The translations under genes and the position numbers were made by a program. Shown in pieces: positions 1 through 8,229 of a stretch of 64,000 nucleotides of DNA; the stretch's first letter is position 1, and each line of letters opens with the position of its first letter. Origin of the DNA: Polyangium mundeleinium (GTDB lineage: Bacteria > Myxococcota_A > Polyangia > Polyangiales > Polyangiaceae); NCBI RefSeq assembly GCF_028369105.1, contig NZ_JAQNDO010000001.1, positions 5,300,501-5,364,500 on the forward strand, written 5' to 3'. The notes beneath the pieces are model-generated. The model was not told where the DNA came from, did not search any database, and was given only the letters and a program-made list of their open reading frames with translations.

Positions 1-1
1 G

Positions 2-391
2 AAGCGGCCGTCGCTCACGATTCAGTTCCATCTTGTCCGCGGCAAGACCATTCGCTCCGCCTCGGTGGACGTTCTCGAGGGCAGTTCCGAGCCCTTCTGG
101 ATGGCGAGGATCCACAGCGACCCGCCGCAGTGCCAAACGCTGCGAGAGGTGACCGAGCTCCTCGGTGCCAACGGCAAGGGCTGGGCGCTGGACCCGACGT
201 CGGTCGATGTGAAGTGCAAGCGCCCGAAGGTGCCTGCCGATGCGATCACGGCGCTTGCGAGGGACTTCCTGGTGGAGGCGCTCGCCGGGGGCGGGGCGAC
301 GGCGAAGAAGAAGGCGCCGGCGAAGAAGGTCGCATCGGCGAAGAAGGTGCCGGCGAAGAAGGCGCCGGCCAAGCGCAGGAGCGGCGCGTAG
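2..391 (+). CDS. C-terminal part of an unrecognised protein with a Lys/Ala-rich tail (partial)
   Basis: The frame is open from base 2 to a TAG stop at 389-391, so the start lies outside the window; a GTG at 65 is an internal candidate but upstream codons look equally coding. The last 35 residues are a basic low-complexity tail built of AKK and PAKK units, like the tails of histone-H1-like bacterial proteins. The preceding part is a small mixed domain with a Cys in QCQTL that I do not recognise. A DNA- or RNA-binding role is only an inference from the tail. It converges with the GMC oxidoreductase gene 130 bp away. Confidence 0.6.
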   Translation, partial: KRPSLTIQFHLVRGKTIRSASVDVLEGSSEPFWMARIHSDPPQCQTLREVTELLGANGKGWALDPTSVDVKCKRPKVPADAITALARDFLVEALAGGGATAKKKAPAKKVASAKKVPAKKAPAKRRSGA

Positions 392-520
392 GGCGGCGCG
401 GGCGTTCGAGGTGGTCGAGGGGGGCGCTCAGGTTGGAGCCGCTCGTCGTGTTGCCGTCCACCTCCTCCGAAACGCCGCGGCCGAGGCAGCGGGGTCCTCG
501 GGGCGCCGCTGGCCGATCGC

Positions 521-2224
521 CTACCCTTTGCCGAGCATCAGCCGCGCGCAGCGGTCTCCGATCATCATCGAGGCCGCGTTCGTATTGCCGGACACGATGG
601 TCGGCATGATCGCCGCGCCCGCGACGCGCAGGCCGGTCACGCCACGCACGCGGAGCTCCGGGTCTACCACCGCGCTCGGATCGACGCCCATCTTGCACGT
701 GCCGACCGGGTGAAAATCGGCCTCGGAGTATTTGCGCAATGCCTCCCTGAGCTGATCGTCCGTGACCACGGTCGGCCCCGGCGTGTGCTCGGCGTCCTCG
801 ACCCAGGCCAGGAGCTCCGGGGTATTGATGATCTGGCGGATCATCTTGTAGCCCTCGAGTTGCGTGGCCCAGTCCTCCGCTGTGCCCAGGAAATTCGGCT
901 CGATGATGGGCGCCTCGCGAGGATCGGCCGAGCGCAGCTTGACGTGGCCACGGCTCGTGGGGTGAAGGTTGATGCAGCCGAGCGCGAGCGCCTCCGATGG
1001 ATAGTCGCTCCAGCCGTAGCGCATATAATACGACTGGACCTCGAACCGAGGCGGACCGTTCACGGCGCCGGGCGCTCCGTTCGTGAAAATCGATACGTCC
1101 ATGGTCGTGATGTGGCTCGGCGCGTTCGGCATCCTGAGCTTCTTGACGACCACCGAGATCAGGTGATCGTGCAGGTTCTGCCCGACGCCGGGCACGTCGG
1201 CGACGTGTTCGATCCCGAGCATTGCGAGCTCGGCGGCGCTCCCGATCCCAGAGAGCATGAGGAGCTGGGGCGTATTGACCGTGCCCGTGCAGAGCACGAC
1301 TTCCCGCCTCGCCCGGACGGCGATCTCGGCGCCATTCACGTCGATGAGGACCTTGTCGACCTTCCGGTTTGCATCGAATGTGATGCGCTTGACGCGCGCC
1401 AGCGTCTTGATCGTCAGGTTGAGATTCGAGAGGAGCGGCTTTACGAACTTCGTGAACGCGTCCTGCCGAGCCCCCGTCTCTACGTCGACGTTGAGCTGCG
1501 TAAACCCGACCCCGTAGGGCGAGGCGCCGTTGTAATCCTGGTTCAGCGGATACCCCAACTTCATGACGGCATCGAGCACGCCCTTGGAGAGCTCATTGTT
1601 CGAGGTAAACTCCGCGGTCGGGCCCATCGGGCCCATGGTGCCGTGGTAGGCGGGATCGCCGGCCAGGTAGGTCTCCAGCGTCATGAACGACGGCAGCACG
1701 CTCTCATAGCCCCAGCCCGTGCACCCCTGGGCAGCCCAGCCATCGAAATCGTCTTTATGGCCGCGCACCCAGACCATCCCGTTGATCGAGCTCGATCCTC
1801 CGAGCACCTTGCCCGCGGAGTAGGACTGCGCCCTGTCCAAGAGCTCGGGCTGCGGTTCGGACTTATAACCCCAATCGACCCCGGAGTCCGGCTGCGTGAG
1901 CTTCCACGATTGAGTGAAATTGCGAATGTCCTCGCGATCGTTGCTGCCGCCTGCCTCGACGAGCAGCACCGTGACGCCCGGCTCCGAGAGTAGGCGCGCG
2001 ACGAGCGGGCACCCGGCAGAGCCGGCGCCGACGACGACGTAATCATAGACCTCGGGGAGCGGCGAGATCGTCTCGTCCACGCTGCAACCGGCGAGAGAGC
2101 GCGCGCCGATCGCGTAGAGCGACGATGCGCCGATGAGTTTGAGGAGATCTCGACGCGAGAGGCCTGCGCGCTCGGCGAATGCGGGCAGATCCGTACACCA
2201 AGGAGCCCTTGAAGGTCGCTTCAT
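521..2224 (-). CDS. GMC-family FAD oxidoreductase, Tat-exported lipoprotein
   Basis: A flavin-dependent alcohol dehydrogenase/oxidase of the glucose-methanol-choline family. The 567-residue product starts with a twin-arginine motif (SRRDLLK, about residues 23-29), a hydrophobic stretch and a possible lipobox ending at Cys47 (SLAGC). The dinucleotide fold follows (GAGSAG, residues 66-71), then the GMC signature GKVLGGSSSINGMVW near residue 140, and near the C-terminus HPVGTCKMG and SGNTNAASMM, which carry the usual catalytic His and the paired Asn position. Length fits the family. Its own start has no obvious Shine-Dalgarno sequence. It lies 221 bp downstream of the copper-monooxygenase-like gene on the same strand but a strong hairpin separates them, so co-transcription is uncertain. 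Substrate is not readable from sequence. Confidence 0.88.
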   Translation of the reverse strand: MKRPSRAPWCTDLPAFAERAGLSRRDLLKLIGASSLYAIGARSLAGCSVDETISPLPEVYDYVVVGAGSAGCPLVARLLSEPGVTVLLVEAGGSNDREDIRNFTQSWKLTQPDSGVDWGYKSEPQPELLDRAQSYSAGKVLGGSSSINGMVWVRGHKDDFDGWAAQGCTGWGYESVLPSFMTLETYLAGDPAYHGTMGPMGPTAEFTSNNELSKGVLDAVMKLGYPLNQDYNGASPYGVGFTQLNVDVETGARQDAFTKFVKPLLSNLNLTIKTLARVKRITFDANRKVDKVLIDVNGAEIAVRARREVVLCTGTVNTPQLLMLSGIGSAAELAMLGIEHVADVPGVGQNLHDHLISVVVKKLRMPNAPSHITTMDVSIFTNGAPGAVNGPPRFEVQSYYMRYGWSDYPSEALALGCINLHPTSRGHVKLRSADPREAPIIEPNFLGTAEDWATQLEGYKMIRQIINTPELLAWVEDAEHTPGPTVVTDDQLREALRKYSEADFHPVGTCKMGVDPSAVVDPELRVRGVTGLRVAGAAIMPTIVSGNTNAASMMIGDRCARLMLGKG

Positions 2225-2405
2225 CGCACCATTTTATCATTTTGCGAACCGGCTGGCACGGGGCAGGGGCGCCCCCTTGCACCGCGCGGTCCCGCTGCAA
2301 CCCGTGCCCGCGATCGAGCGCGGGCAGATTGTCCACGGCGTGCACATGGGCGCGATTCTGCCCGCGGTGCGGCGCGGGCTCGGGTCGCTCGATGGAGGGG
2401 AGGGG

Positions 2406-2435
2406 CCGGATCACGCTCGGGCGAGCGTGATCCGG
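2406..2435 (-). terminator. 14-bp perfect hairpin after the copper-monooxygenase-like gene
   Basis: The arms 2406-2419 and 2422-2435 are exact reverse complements with a 2-base centre. It starts 10 bp past the stop of the leftward gene ending at 2446. There is no T-run on either strand, so it may be a factor-dependent terminator or RNA-stabilising hairpin rather than a textbook intrinsic terminator. Confidence 0.55.
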
Positions 2436-2445
2436 CGGGAAAGGG

Positions 2446-3675
2446 TCACTTCGCGAGGCAGGCGTCGAACTCGGTCTTGCAGACCATCGCCGGATCCTGG
2501 CCCGGGCCGGCTTTCTTGAGGAAGCAACGCAAGGCGTCGGAGAACTCCCGTGAGACCGCGGCGTCGGAGCTCGTCACGCAGGGCGTGATCTCCTTGCCCG
2601 TGCTGAGGGCCTGCTGCACGCAGGCGAACGACTCGGCGCACGTCGCCTTGCCATTGCCCACCCACTCGGCGCCGATGAAGTTCGGCTGGCCGGGGACGTC
2701 GGGCTCGGCGCGGCAGTGCGCCGTCGCCGAATCGGCCGGGTAATACGAGCCGAGGAGCATGCACATCTCGTCCGTCGAGCGCGGGCCCTCGAGGACGTCC
2801 CTTGCCTCCGCGTTCGAGTAGTCACACCAGTAATCGAACCACTCGCCTGCCTTGACCTGGAGCCCCTCGCCAAAATCCTTGACGGTCACGTTCTCCCATT
2901 CGGTGCTCGTATAGAACGGATCCGCCTGCCCGACGATCGACGCGGCATAACCAACGCCGCGCGCGTGCATGTGCGATTGCACGTTCGCGATCGTGATGTC
3001 CTTGTGCACGGGGCAACGCATGCGCGCGCGGCCCTGGGACTGCGCCCCGACGTGGATGAAGGGGTTGTAGAGGAAGAGGATGTCGCCCTCCGTCTTCACC
3101 TCGGCCTCGGGGACCGTGTAGAGGTTCACCCGGACCTCGGGCTCGATGACGTTCATCGAGGCGTTGATGTAATGCGCGTTCATGAGGAGCACGGCGCCCG
3201 GGCGCACCTTCATGGCCACGCCCTCGGGGAAGCGCAGCATGGAGTCGCCGTCGGCGTTCTGCGAGCCGGCGACGAGCTTCTCCACCTCCCAGCCATCGGT
3301 CGCACCGTCGGAGCAGTCGAACACGCCGCTCGTGTCGACCACCGTCCCATCCTCTTTCTGGGTCGGGATGTCGTCGTAGCTCGTCTCGAAGAGCAGGAAG
3401 TGGTGGCTACCCTTCGAGTAGCGCACCTCGTCACGGTTGACGAAGAGCCCCTCCGCGGGTGCCTTCACGAACATGCAATGCTCGCCCTCGGTGCCGGGGT
3501 CGAGCTTCGTGACCATCTTGAACTGCACGCCCTTGCCCGCTTCCGGGGGCGCGAGTAGCTCCTGCCCAGGCTGCCCGGGTTTCGCGGGCTCCGAGTCGCC
3601 ACAGCCCACGAGGGCCGGCAGGGCGAGGGGGAGGGACGGGATGGCGATCTTGAATAAGAAGTTGCGAAGATTCAT
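2446..3675 (-). CDS. Lipoprotein resembling copper type II ascorbate-dependent monooxygenases
   Basis: A 409-residue exported protein. The start chosen is the ATG at 3675 because it begins a clean lipoprotein signal (hydrophobic stretch then LVGC); a longer frame reaches 3732 but adds no signal. The C-terminal half has SHMHARGVGYAA (His-x-His type copper ligand) and MCMLLGSYYP (Met ligand position), as in PHM/DBH-like monooxygenases, and an N-terminal GSHHFLLFE stretch that fits the other copper domain. About ten cysteines suggest disulfides and a location outside the cytoplasm. The last 90 residues are a Cys-containing extension. Many myxobacterial proteins of this kind have no known substrate; the neighbouring oxidoreductase is the only context. 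An alternative is a non-catalytic copper-binding surface protein. Confidence 0.72.
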   Translation of the reverse strand: MNLRNFLFKIAIPSLPLALPALVGCGDSEPAKPGQPGQELLAPPEAGKGVQFKMVTKLDPGTEGEHCMFVKAPAEGLFVNRDEVRYSKGSHHFLLFETSYDDIPTQKEDGTVVDTSGVFDCSDGATDGWEVEKLVAGSQNADGDSMLRFPEGVAMKVRPGAVLLMNAHYINASMNVIEPEVRVNLYTVPEAEVKTEGDILFLYNPFIHVGAQSQGRARMRCPVHKDITIANVQSHMHARGVGYAASIVGQADPFYTSTEWENVTVKDFGEGLQVKAGEWFDYWCDYSNAEARDVLEGPRSTDEMCMLLGSYYPADSATAHCRAEPDVPGQPNFIGAEWVGNGKATCAESFACVQQALSTGKEITPCVTSSDAAVSREFSDALRCFLKKAGPGQDPAMVCKTEFDACLAK

Positions 3676-4033
3676 GGCTGTCCGTGGTCTCCCGGATCGC
3701 GAAGAATTGTTGTCCGAGAGGACGCTTGCCATCTGTTCCCGGTCGCGGTGAAACGTTCATCGGTCTTGCAACTTCGTCGTTTGTCCCGGGTCTCCCAACC
3801 CAGGAGACCGGCGCGGGCTCGGGGTTGGTTGGCGAGGAGCACGGGACCCGCGCCGGTCTTCTTTTCCGGCTGAGGTACTGCCGCGGGCGATGCCACACGC
3901 CATCATCCGCCGCGAGCTCGTAGCGGATAGCGTGCGCGTGCCCGCAGTGCGCGTAGAGCACCGCGTCGCCGTCGACGAGGGCGCGGCGTGGCTCCTCGAC
4001 GTCGTCGTCGGGCTGCCGTTCAGGGCACGCCCG
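3676..4033. other. 358-bp stretch without a confident gene
   Basis: Holds the upstream region of the copper-monooxygenase-like gene, the 13-bp hairpin at 3805-3859, and, next to the LysR stop, a leftward reading frame from 4033 down to about 3860 with coding-like third positions (it contains LYAHCGHAHAIRYELAADDG) but no convincing start or ribosome site. This may be a decayed small gene. Nothing else was seen. Confidence 0.4.
3805..3859 (+). terminator. 13-bp perfect inverted repeat with T-rich right flank
   Basis: Bases 3805-3817 and 3847-3859 are exact reverse complements around a 29-base spacer, followed on the + strand by TCTTTTCC. The T-rich side suggests rightward termination, yet both neighbouring genes run leftward, so it may instead be a repeat or a regulatory hairpin. 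Confidence 0.35.
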
Positions 4034-4948
4034 TCAGTCCTTGCTCAGCGGCCGCGCGATCTGGACGATCTTCTCCCGCGCGAACCTGCACGCCTCGTCG
4101 TCGTCCGTGGCGACCGGCCACAGCAGCTCCATGTACCCGCGCGGGACCTTGAACGGCAGGGGCTTGGTCCGGAGGTGCGGCCTGACGGCGCGGATGTCGG
4201 CGGCGACGATCTCGGGCACCGTCGCCAGCATCGCGGTGCCGTCGATCAGCGCGCCCAGGTTGGAGAAGCTCGCGATCGAGCACCGGATGCTCCGCGTCTT
4301 GCCCAACGAGTCCTCCACGAAGCCGCGCAGGTCCCCGTTGTACGAGACGATGACGTGATCGTGCGCGAAGTAATCGGCCTCCGTCAGCCTGCGCAGGCGC
4401 GCATGGCGCGGGTCGTAGAGGCAGGTGTAGCCGGTCTTCAAAAGCCGCTGCCGGCAAACGTTCGAAGGTAGATCGTCGGCGACCGTGATCGCCGCGTCGA
4501 CGACGCCGCCCGCGAGCGCCGCGCCCACGGTGCGGAACTGCACAGGCACGGCGACCACGCGCATGCGCGGCGCCTCGCGCTCGAGCGCGCGCAAGAGTGG
4601 CGGGAGCAGCCACACCTCGGCTGTGTCGGAGAGCCCGAGGCGGAGGGTGCGCTCGCACGTCTTCGGGTCGAAGGTCGGCGGCGCCAGCGCGGCCTCGATC
4701 AGGGCGCCGAGGTGCGGCTTCAGCGACGCGCGCAGCCGTTCGCCGCGGCTCGTCAGCGCGAGCCCGCGTCCGCTCCGCACGAAGAGCGGCGCGCCGATCG
4801 TCGTGGTCAGGCGCCGGAGCGCGGCGCTCACCGCCGGCTGCGTCAGGTACAGCCGGCTCGCCGCCTCCGTGACGCTGCCCGCCTCGGCGACGACGGCGAA
4901 GACGCGGAGCAGGTTCAGGTCGAGGTCCCTCCCATAAACATCAGGCAT
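4034..4948 (-). CDS. LysR-type transcriptional regulator
   Basis: 304 residues, the usual LysR length. The N-terminus is a winged helix-turn-helix (LNLLRVFAVVAEAGSVTEAA, then LTQPAVSAALRRL, residues about 10-48), followed by the two-lobed substrate-binding domain. The sequence is closest in feel to the NodD/LeuO-like branch. It is divergent from the aldo-keto reductase gene, and the 58-bp gap holds a short palindrome containing a T-N11-A core, the arrangement expected for a LysR protein that controls its divergent neighbour and itself. The effector cannot be told. Confidence 0.92.
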   Translation of the reverse strand: MPDVYGRDLDLNLLRVFAVVAEAGSVTEAASRLYLTQPAVSAALRRLTTTIGAPLFVRSGRGLALTSRGERLRASLKPHLGALIEAALAPPTFDPKTCERTLRLGLSDTAEVWLLPPLLRALEREAPRMRVVAVPVQFRTVGAALAGGVVDAAITVADDLPSNVCRQRLLKTGYTCLYDPRHARLRRLTEADYFAHDHVIVSYNGDLRGFVEDSLGKTRSIRCSIASFSNLGALIDGTAMLATVPEIVAADIRAVRPHLRTKPLPFKVPRGYMELLWPVATDDDEACRFAREKIVQIARPLSKD

Positions 4949-4953
4949 GTCGA

Positions 4954-4969
4954 GAATACATACTATTCA
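4954..4969. promoter_or_regulatory. Candidate LysR operator
   Basis: GAATA-5 nt-TATTC with a T-N11-A core (T4957, A4969), an AT-rich island in the 58-bp gap between the divergent LysR gene and the aldo-keto reductase gene. Shape and place match LysR boxes; no binding data. Confidence 0.5.
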
Positions 4970-5006
4970 TTGGAGCAATGGAACGCGAGTGCCTAGGGTT
5001 GAGGGC

Positions 5007-6014
5007 ATGACGACGACGAACTCCACCAAGCTCGGCAAAACTGGCCCCTCCGTCTTCCCCCTCGCCCTCGGCTGCATGAGCATGGCCGCGGGCAGCCCGT
5101 ACGGCGCGAGCGACGACGCGGAGAGCATCGCGACCATCCACGCGGCGCTCGATCGGGGCGTGAGCCTCCTCGACACCGGCGACTTCTACGGCATGGGCAA
5201 GAACGAGATGCTCGTCGGCCGGGCGATCAAGGACCGGCGCGACAAGGTCGTGCTCAGCGTGAAGTACGGCGGCCTGCGCGCGCCCGACGGCACCTTCCTC
5301 GGTTTCGATACCCGTCCGATGGCGACGAAGAGCTTCCTCGCCCACAGCCTGTCGCGCCTCGGCGTCGACTACATCGACGTCTACCGGCCCGCGCGCCTGG
5401 ACCCGGCGGTCCCGATCGAGGACACGATCGGCGCCATCGCCGACATGGTGAAGGCAGGCCATGTCCGCCACATCGCCCTCTCCGAGGTGGGTGCGGAGAC
5501 GATCCGCCGCGCCGCGAAGGTGCACCCGATCGTGGACCTCCAGATCGAGTACTCGCTCGTGAGCCGCGGCCCCGAGGCGACGATCTTCCCCGCGCTCGCC
5601 GAGCTCGGCATCGCGGTCACCGCGTACGGCGTGCTCTCGCGCGGCCTGCTGGCCGGGAGCAAGCCGGCCGGCGCGGGCGACATGCGGGCCCACATGCCGC
5701 GCTTCTCGGGCGAGAACGCCCGGAAGAACCAGGCTCTCGTCGACGCCCTCGTTCGCCTCGCCCAGAGGCGGGGCGTCACCCCCGCGCAGCTCGCGATCGC
5801 CTGGGTCCGCGCCAAGGGCGCCGCGCAGGGCGTCACGGTGATCCCGACGATGGGCGCGCGCACGCGGAAGCAGCTCGAGGATGCCCTCGCCGGCCTCGAG
5901 ATCGCGCTGGCGCCCTCCGACATCGCCGAGCTCGAGGCCGCCGTCCCCGCGGAGGAGATCGCCGGCACCCGCTACCCCGCGCCCTTGATGGCGACGCTCG
6001 ACAGCGAGAAGTAG
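5007..6014 (+). CDS. Aldo/keto reductase
   Basis: A 335-residue NADPH-dependent (beta/alpha)8-barrel reductase. The ATG at 5007 is preferred over the frame opening at 4947, since the family's beta hairpin (KLGKTGPSVFPLALGCM) starts right after it and the longer form would run over the operator. The catalytic Asp and Tyr sit in LLDTGDFYG and the Lys region in VLSVKYGG. The usual catalytic His position reads YRPARLD, with Ala instead of His; I recall other members of this branch with this change. The NADP-binding end reads TVIPTMGARTRKQLEDAL. Likely controlled by the divergent LysR protein. Confidence 0.88.
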   Translation: MTTTNSTKLGKTGPSVFPLALGCMSMAAGSPYGASDDAESIATIHAALDRGVSLLDTGDFYGMGKNEMLVGRAIKDRRDKVVLSVKYGGLRAPDGTFLGFDTRPMATKSFLAHSLSRLGVDYIDVYRPARLDPAVPIEDTIGAIADMVKAGHVRHIALSEVGAETIRRAAKVHPIVDLQIEYSLVSRGPEATIFPALAELGIAVTAYGVLSRGLLAGSKPAGAGDMRAHMPRFSGENARKNQALVDALVRLAQRRGVTPAQLAIAWVRAKGAAQGVTVIPTMGARTRKQLEDALAGLEIALAPSDIAELEAAVPAEEIAGTRYPAPLMATLDSEK

Positions 6015-6066
6015 GTCGTCGCTCGCGTCATGCCATCGCCCCGGCCTAGCCGGTCCGCTTCTTTCC

Positions 6067-7422
6067 GTGCTTCGTTCACCGCAGCGACCGCGCGTTGTGC
6101 CCGGAAGCCGGGGAGCTTCGCGCTCTTCGGCGGGGGATCGGCTCAACCGGCGGGAGGTGATCGAGCAGATCCGCTGGATCGTGCACGAGCGGCGCCGCTG
6201 GAGTCGGCACGTCTCGAAGTCCCACCTCGCACGTTTGCCGCTCGTCAACATCCAGGCCCGGGACGTGATTGCCTTCGTCGATTGGCTCACGGTGACGCGT
6301 TTGTCCCCGATGGCCTGCCGGGGCATCGGCCGCATTTCGAGGGAGACCGCCACGAAGGTCCTTTCCCTCGTCAAGCTCGCCCTGCGGGATGCCGTCGCCC
6401 AGGGGATGATCCTGCAGAACCCAGCGGTGGATGTGAGGATCCGCAAGCAGGCCAAAACCGAGGAGCCCTGGACCTACCTCCTCCCCGAGGAGCAGCACGC
6501 TCTCTTCACCTGCTCCAAGATCCCGGAAGAACACCGGCTCTGGATGCAGCTCCTGTGCGGCACCGGCCTCCGGCTCGGCGAGTTCAACGCGCTAAAACTC
6601 GCCGATGTGCACCTGGACGACGAAAACCCACACGTCGTGATCCGCCGCGCGAGCAAGGGCGCCACGAAGAGCGGCAAGATCCGGCGCGTGCCCCTCTTCG
6701 GGATGGCGCTCCCCGCCATGCGCCGGTGGCTCGACCTCCTGCCCTCGTGGTGCCCCCGGAACGCGCTCTCGCTGTCGTTCCCTGGTCTGCGAGGGGCTCG
6801 GCGTGGCGTCGGGGTGCTGTTTCAGTTTTCGACCCACAAGGGCGGCAAGGCCGTCAAGGTCAACCCCTGGGACAGCTACCTCGCCGCGGCGGGGATCGTT
6901 CCCGAGAGGCGCCACGACGGCCGGCGGCCGAGGCCGGCGCACGACTTCCGGCACACCTGCGCCGCGTCGCTCGTCTCGGGCTGGTACCCCCTCCAGGAGG
7001 ACGGGACGCCCGTACCAGGAGGCCGCCGCTGGACGCTCGAGGAGCTCAAGGAGCTCCACGGGCACTCCTCGATCACCCTCACACAGCGATACGCCCACCT
7101 CGGCGCGACTGCTCTCAAGGCGGCGGCGAAGGCGACGGGAGGCACCTCCGGCGGAGCTTCCGGTGGGCTACACGTGGGCTACCAGGTTGGAGGTGGGGGG
7201 ACGAAATCCTCAGGGATTTCGCATGCGCGCCCGGCAGGACTCGAACCTGCGACCCGCGGCTTAGAAGGCCGCCGCTCTATCCAGCTGAGCTACGGGCGCT
7301 CGCTTTCGCGTTCGCACGCGAGCATAAACGGTCGCGGGCCGTCTGAAAAGACCGTTCAGACCTCCGCCGAGCGCCGGACCTGTTCGTCGGTCCGACCGAA
7401 GCGGCGCTGGCGGCGCGTGTAG
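6067..7422 (+). CDS. Tyrosine recombinase/integrase, C-terminus running antisense through tRNA-Arg
   Basis: All six catalytic positions of the tyrosine recombinases are visible: Arg in GTGLRLGEFNAL (about residue 168), Lys in RASKGATKSGKIRR, His-x-x-Arg in AHDFRHTCA, His in LHGHSS and Tyr in LTQRYAHLG. A core-binding helical region precedes it, but the N-terminal arm-binding domain of integrative-element integrases is not apparent, and the GTG start at 6067 is weak, so the gene may be 5'-truncated. The frame has no stop before the tRNA and continues through it to 7420-7422; where translation really ends is unclear. An integrase pointing into a tRNA 3' end is the classic layout of an element inserted at a tRNA; I saw no second copy of the tRNA end to mark the far boundary. 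Confidence 0.75.
   Translation: MLRSPQRPRVVPGSRGASRSSAGDRLNRREVIEQIRWIVHERRRWSRHVSKSHLARLPLVNIQARDVIAFVDWLTVTRLSPMACRGIGRISRETATKVLSLVKLALRDAVAQGMILQNPAVDVRIRKQAKTEEPWTYLLPEEQHALFTCSKIPEEHRLWMQLLCGTGLRLGEFNALKLADVHLDDENPHVVIRRASKGATKSGKIRRVPLFGMALPAMRRWLDLLPSWCPRNALSLSFPGLRGARRGVGVLFQFSTHKGGKAVKVNPWDSYLAAAGIVPERRHDGRRPRPAHDFRHTCAASLVSGWYPLQEDGTPVPGGRRWTLEELKELHGHSSITLTQRYAHLGATALKAAAKATGGTSGGASGGLHVGYQVGGGGTKSSGISHARPAGLEPATRGLEGRRSIQLSYGRSLSRSHASINGRGPSEKTVQTSAERRTCSSVRPKRRWRRV
7226..7299 (-). tRNA. tRNA-Arg (anticodon UCU)
   Basis: 74 nt on the minus strand. The acceptor arms GCGCCCG (5' end at 7299) and CGGGCGC (7233-7227) pair fully, followed by a G discriminator at 7226; CCA is not encoded. 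The D-arm GCTCAGCTGGATAGAGC, anticodon loop CTTCTAA and T-arm GGTTCGAGTCC are all canonical. It lies 56 bp downstream of uppS on the same strand and is overlapped antisense by the integrase frame, so its 3' half is the likely attachment site. Confidence 0.96.
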
Positions 7423-8096
7423 AACGCGAGCGCGTCGTCGAGCGTCGCCTCCGAGAAGTCCGGCCAGAGCGTGTCCGTGAAGAAGAGCTCGGCAAACGCG
7501 GCCTCGAACGGCAGGAAATCACTCAGCCGTTGCTCGCCGCCCGTCCGGATCACGAGATCCGCGTCCGGCAGCTCGCTCGTGCTCAGAAAGCGCCGCAGCG
7601 ACTGCGCGTCGATGTCCTCGGGCAGGAGCAACCCCGCGCGCGCCTGCGCCGCCACCGCGCGCATCGCGCTCACCATGTCGCGACGGCCGCCGTAGTTCAG
7701 CGCCAGCGCCAGCGTCATCGACGTCCCGCCCGCCGTGTTCGCGATGAGCCGCTCCGTCGCCTTCCGCGTCGCCGTCGGCACCTCGTCGTCGATGTCGCCC
7801 ACCACGACCACGCGCACCCCGCGCGCCACGAGATCGTCGTGCGCTTCCTCGGCGAAGTCGCGGCAGATGCGCATGAGGTTCCCCACCTCCTCGCCCGGGC
7901 GGCTCCAGTTCGCCGCGCTGAATGCGTAGAGCGTGAGCACCGGGATCTTCCGCTCGTGGCAGGCGCGCACCGCGAGGCGGACCTTGTGCGAGCCGGCCTC
8001 GTGTCCCTTCGTGCGAGGAAGCCCGCGCGACGTGGCCCAGCGGCCGTTGCCGTCGAGGATGATCGCGATGTGCTGAGGGAGCGAGCGTTCGTTCAT
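7356..8096 (-). CDS. uppS: Undecaprenyl diphosphate synthase (isoprenyl transferase)
   Basis: A 246-residue cis-prenyltransferase that extends farnesyl diphosphate with isopentenyl units to make the C55 carrier for cell-wall synthesis. HIAIILDGNGRWA near the N-terminus carries the catalytic Asp (residue 15) and the phosphate-binding Asn/Arg; TLYAFSAANWSRP, ALNYGGRRD, and the C-terminal LVIRTGGEQRLSDFLPFE are the family motifs. ATG at 8096 gives the normal length; the longer in-frame opening to 8609 is the antisense of the histidine kinase gene. It stands alone here, followed by tRNA-Arg. Confidence 0.96.
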   Translation of the reverse strand: MNERSLPQHIAIILDGNGRWATSRGLPRTKGHEAGSHKVRLAVRACHERKIPVLTLYAFSAANWSRPGEEVGNLMRICRDFAEEAHDDLVARGVRVVVVGDIDDEVPTATRKATERLIANTAGGTSMTLALALNYGGRRDMVSAMRAVAAQARAGLLLPEDIDAQSLRRFLSTSELPDADLVIRTGGEQRLSDFLPFEAAFAELFFTDTLWPDFSEATLDDALAFYTRRQRRFGRTDEQVRRSAEV

Positions 8097-8229
8097 GGGG
8101 GGATACCTTCGAGCCGTGCAGCCTGAGGATGCACCATGCAACCACCCACGTCCACGGAACCGCCGTGGTGCATTCGTGGAGCCTCCATGGAGAACTCCCA
8201 CGCGCGAACGGAGGATTGTGTGGATTGTG

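Noticed and set aside
7201-7264. Peptides such as RQDSNLRPAA ending an open frame at the tRNA
   Set aside because: These are well-known artefacts of translating a tRNA gene; no protein is implied.
6030-7346. Open frame overlapping the integrase in another phase
   Set aside because: No motif; the integrase catalytic residues fix the real frame as the one starting at 6067.
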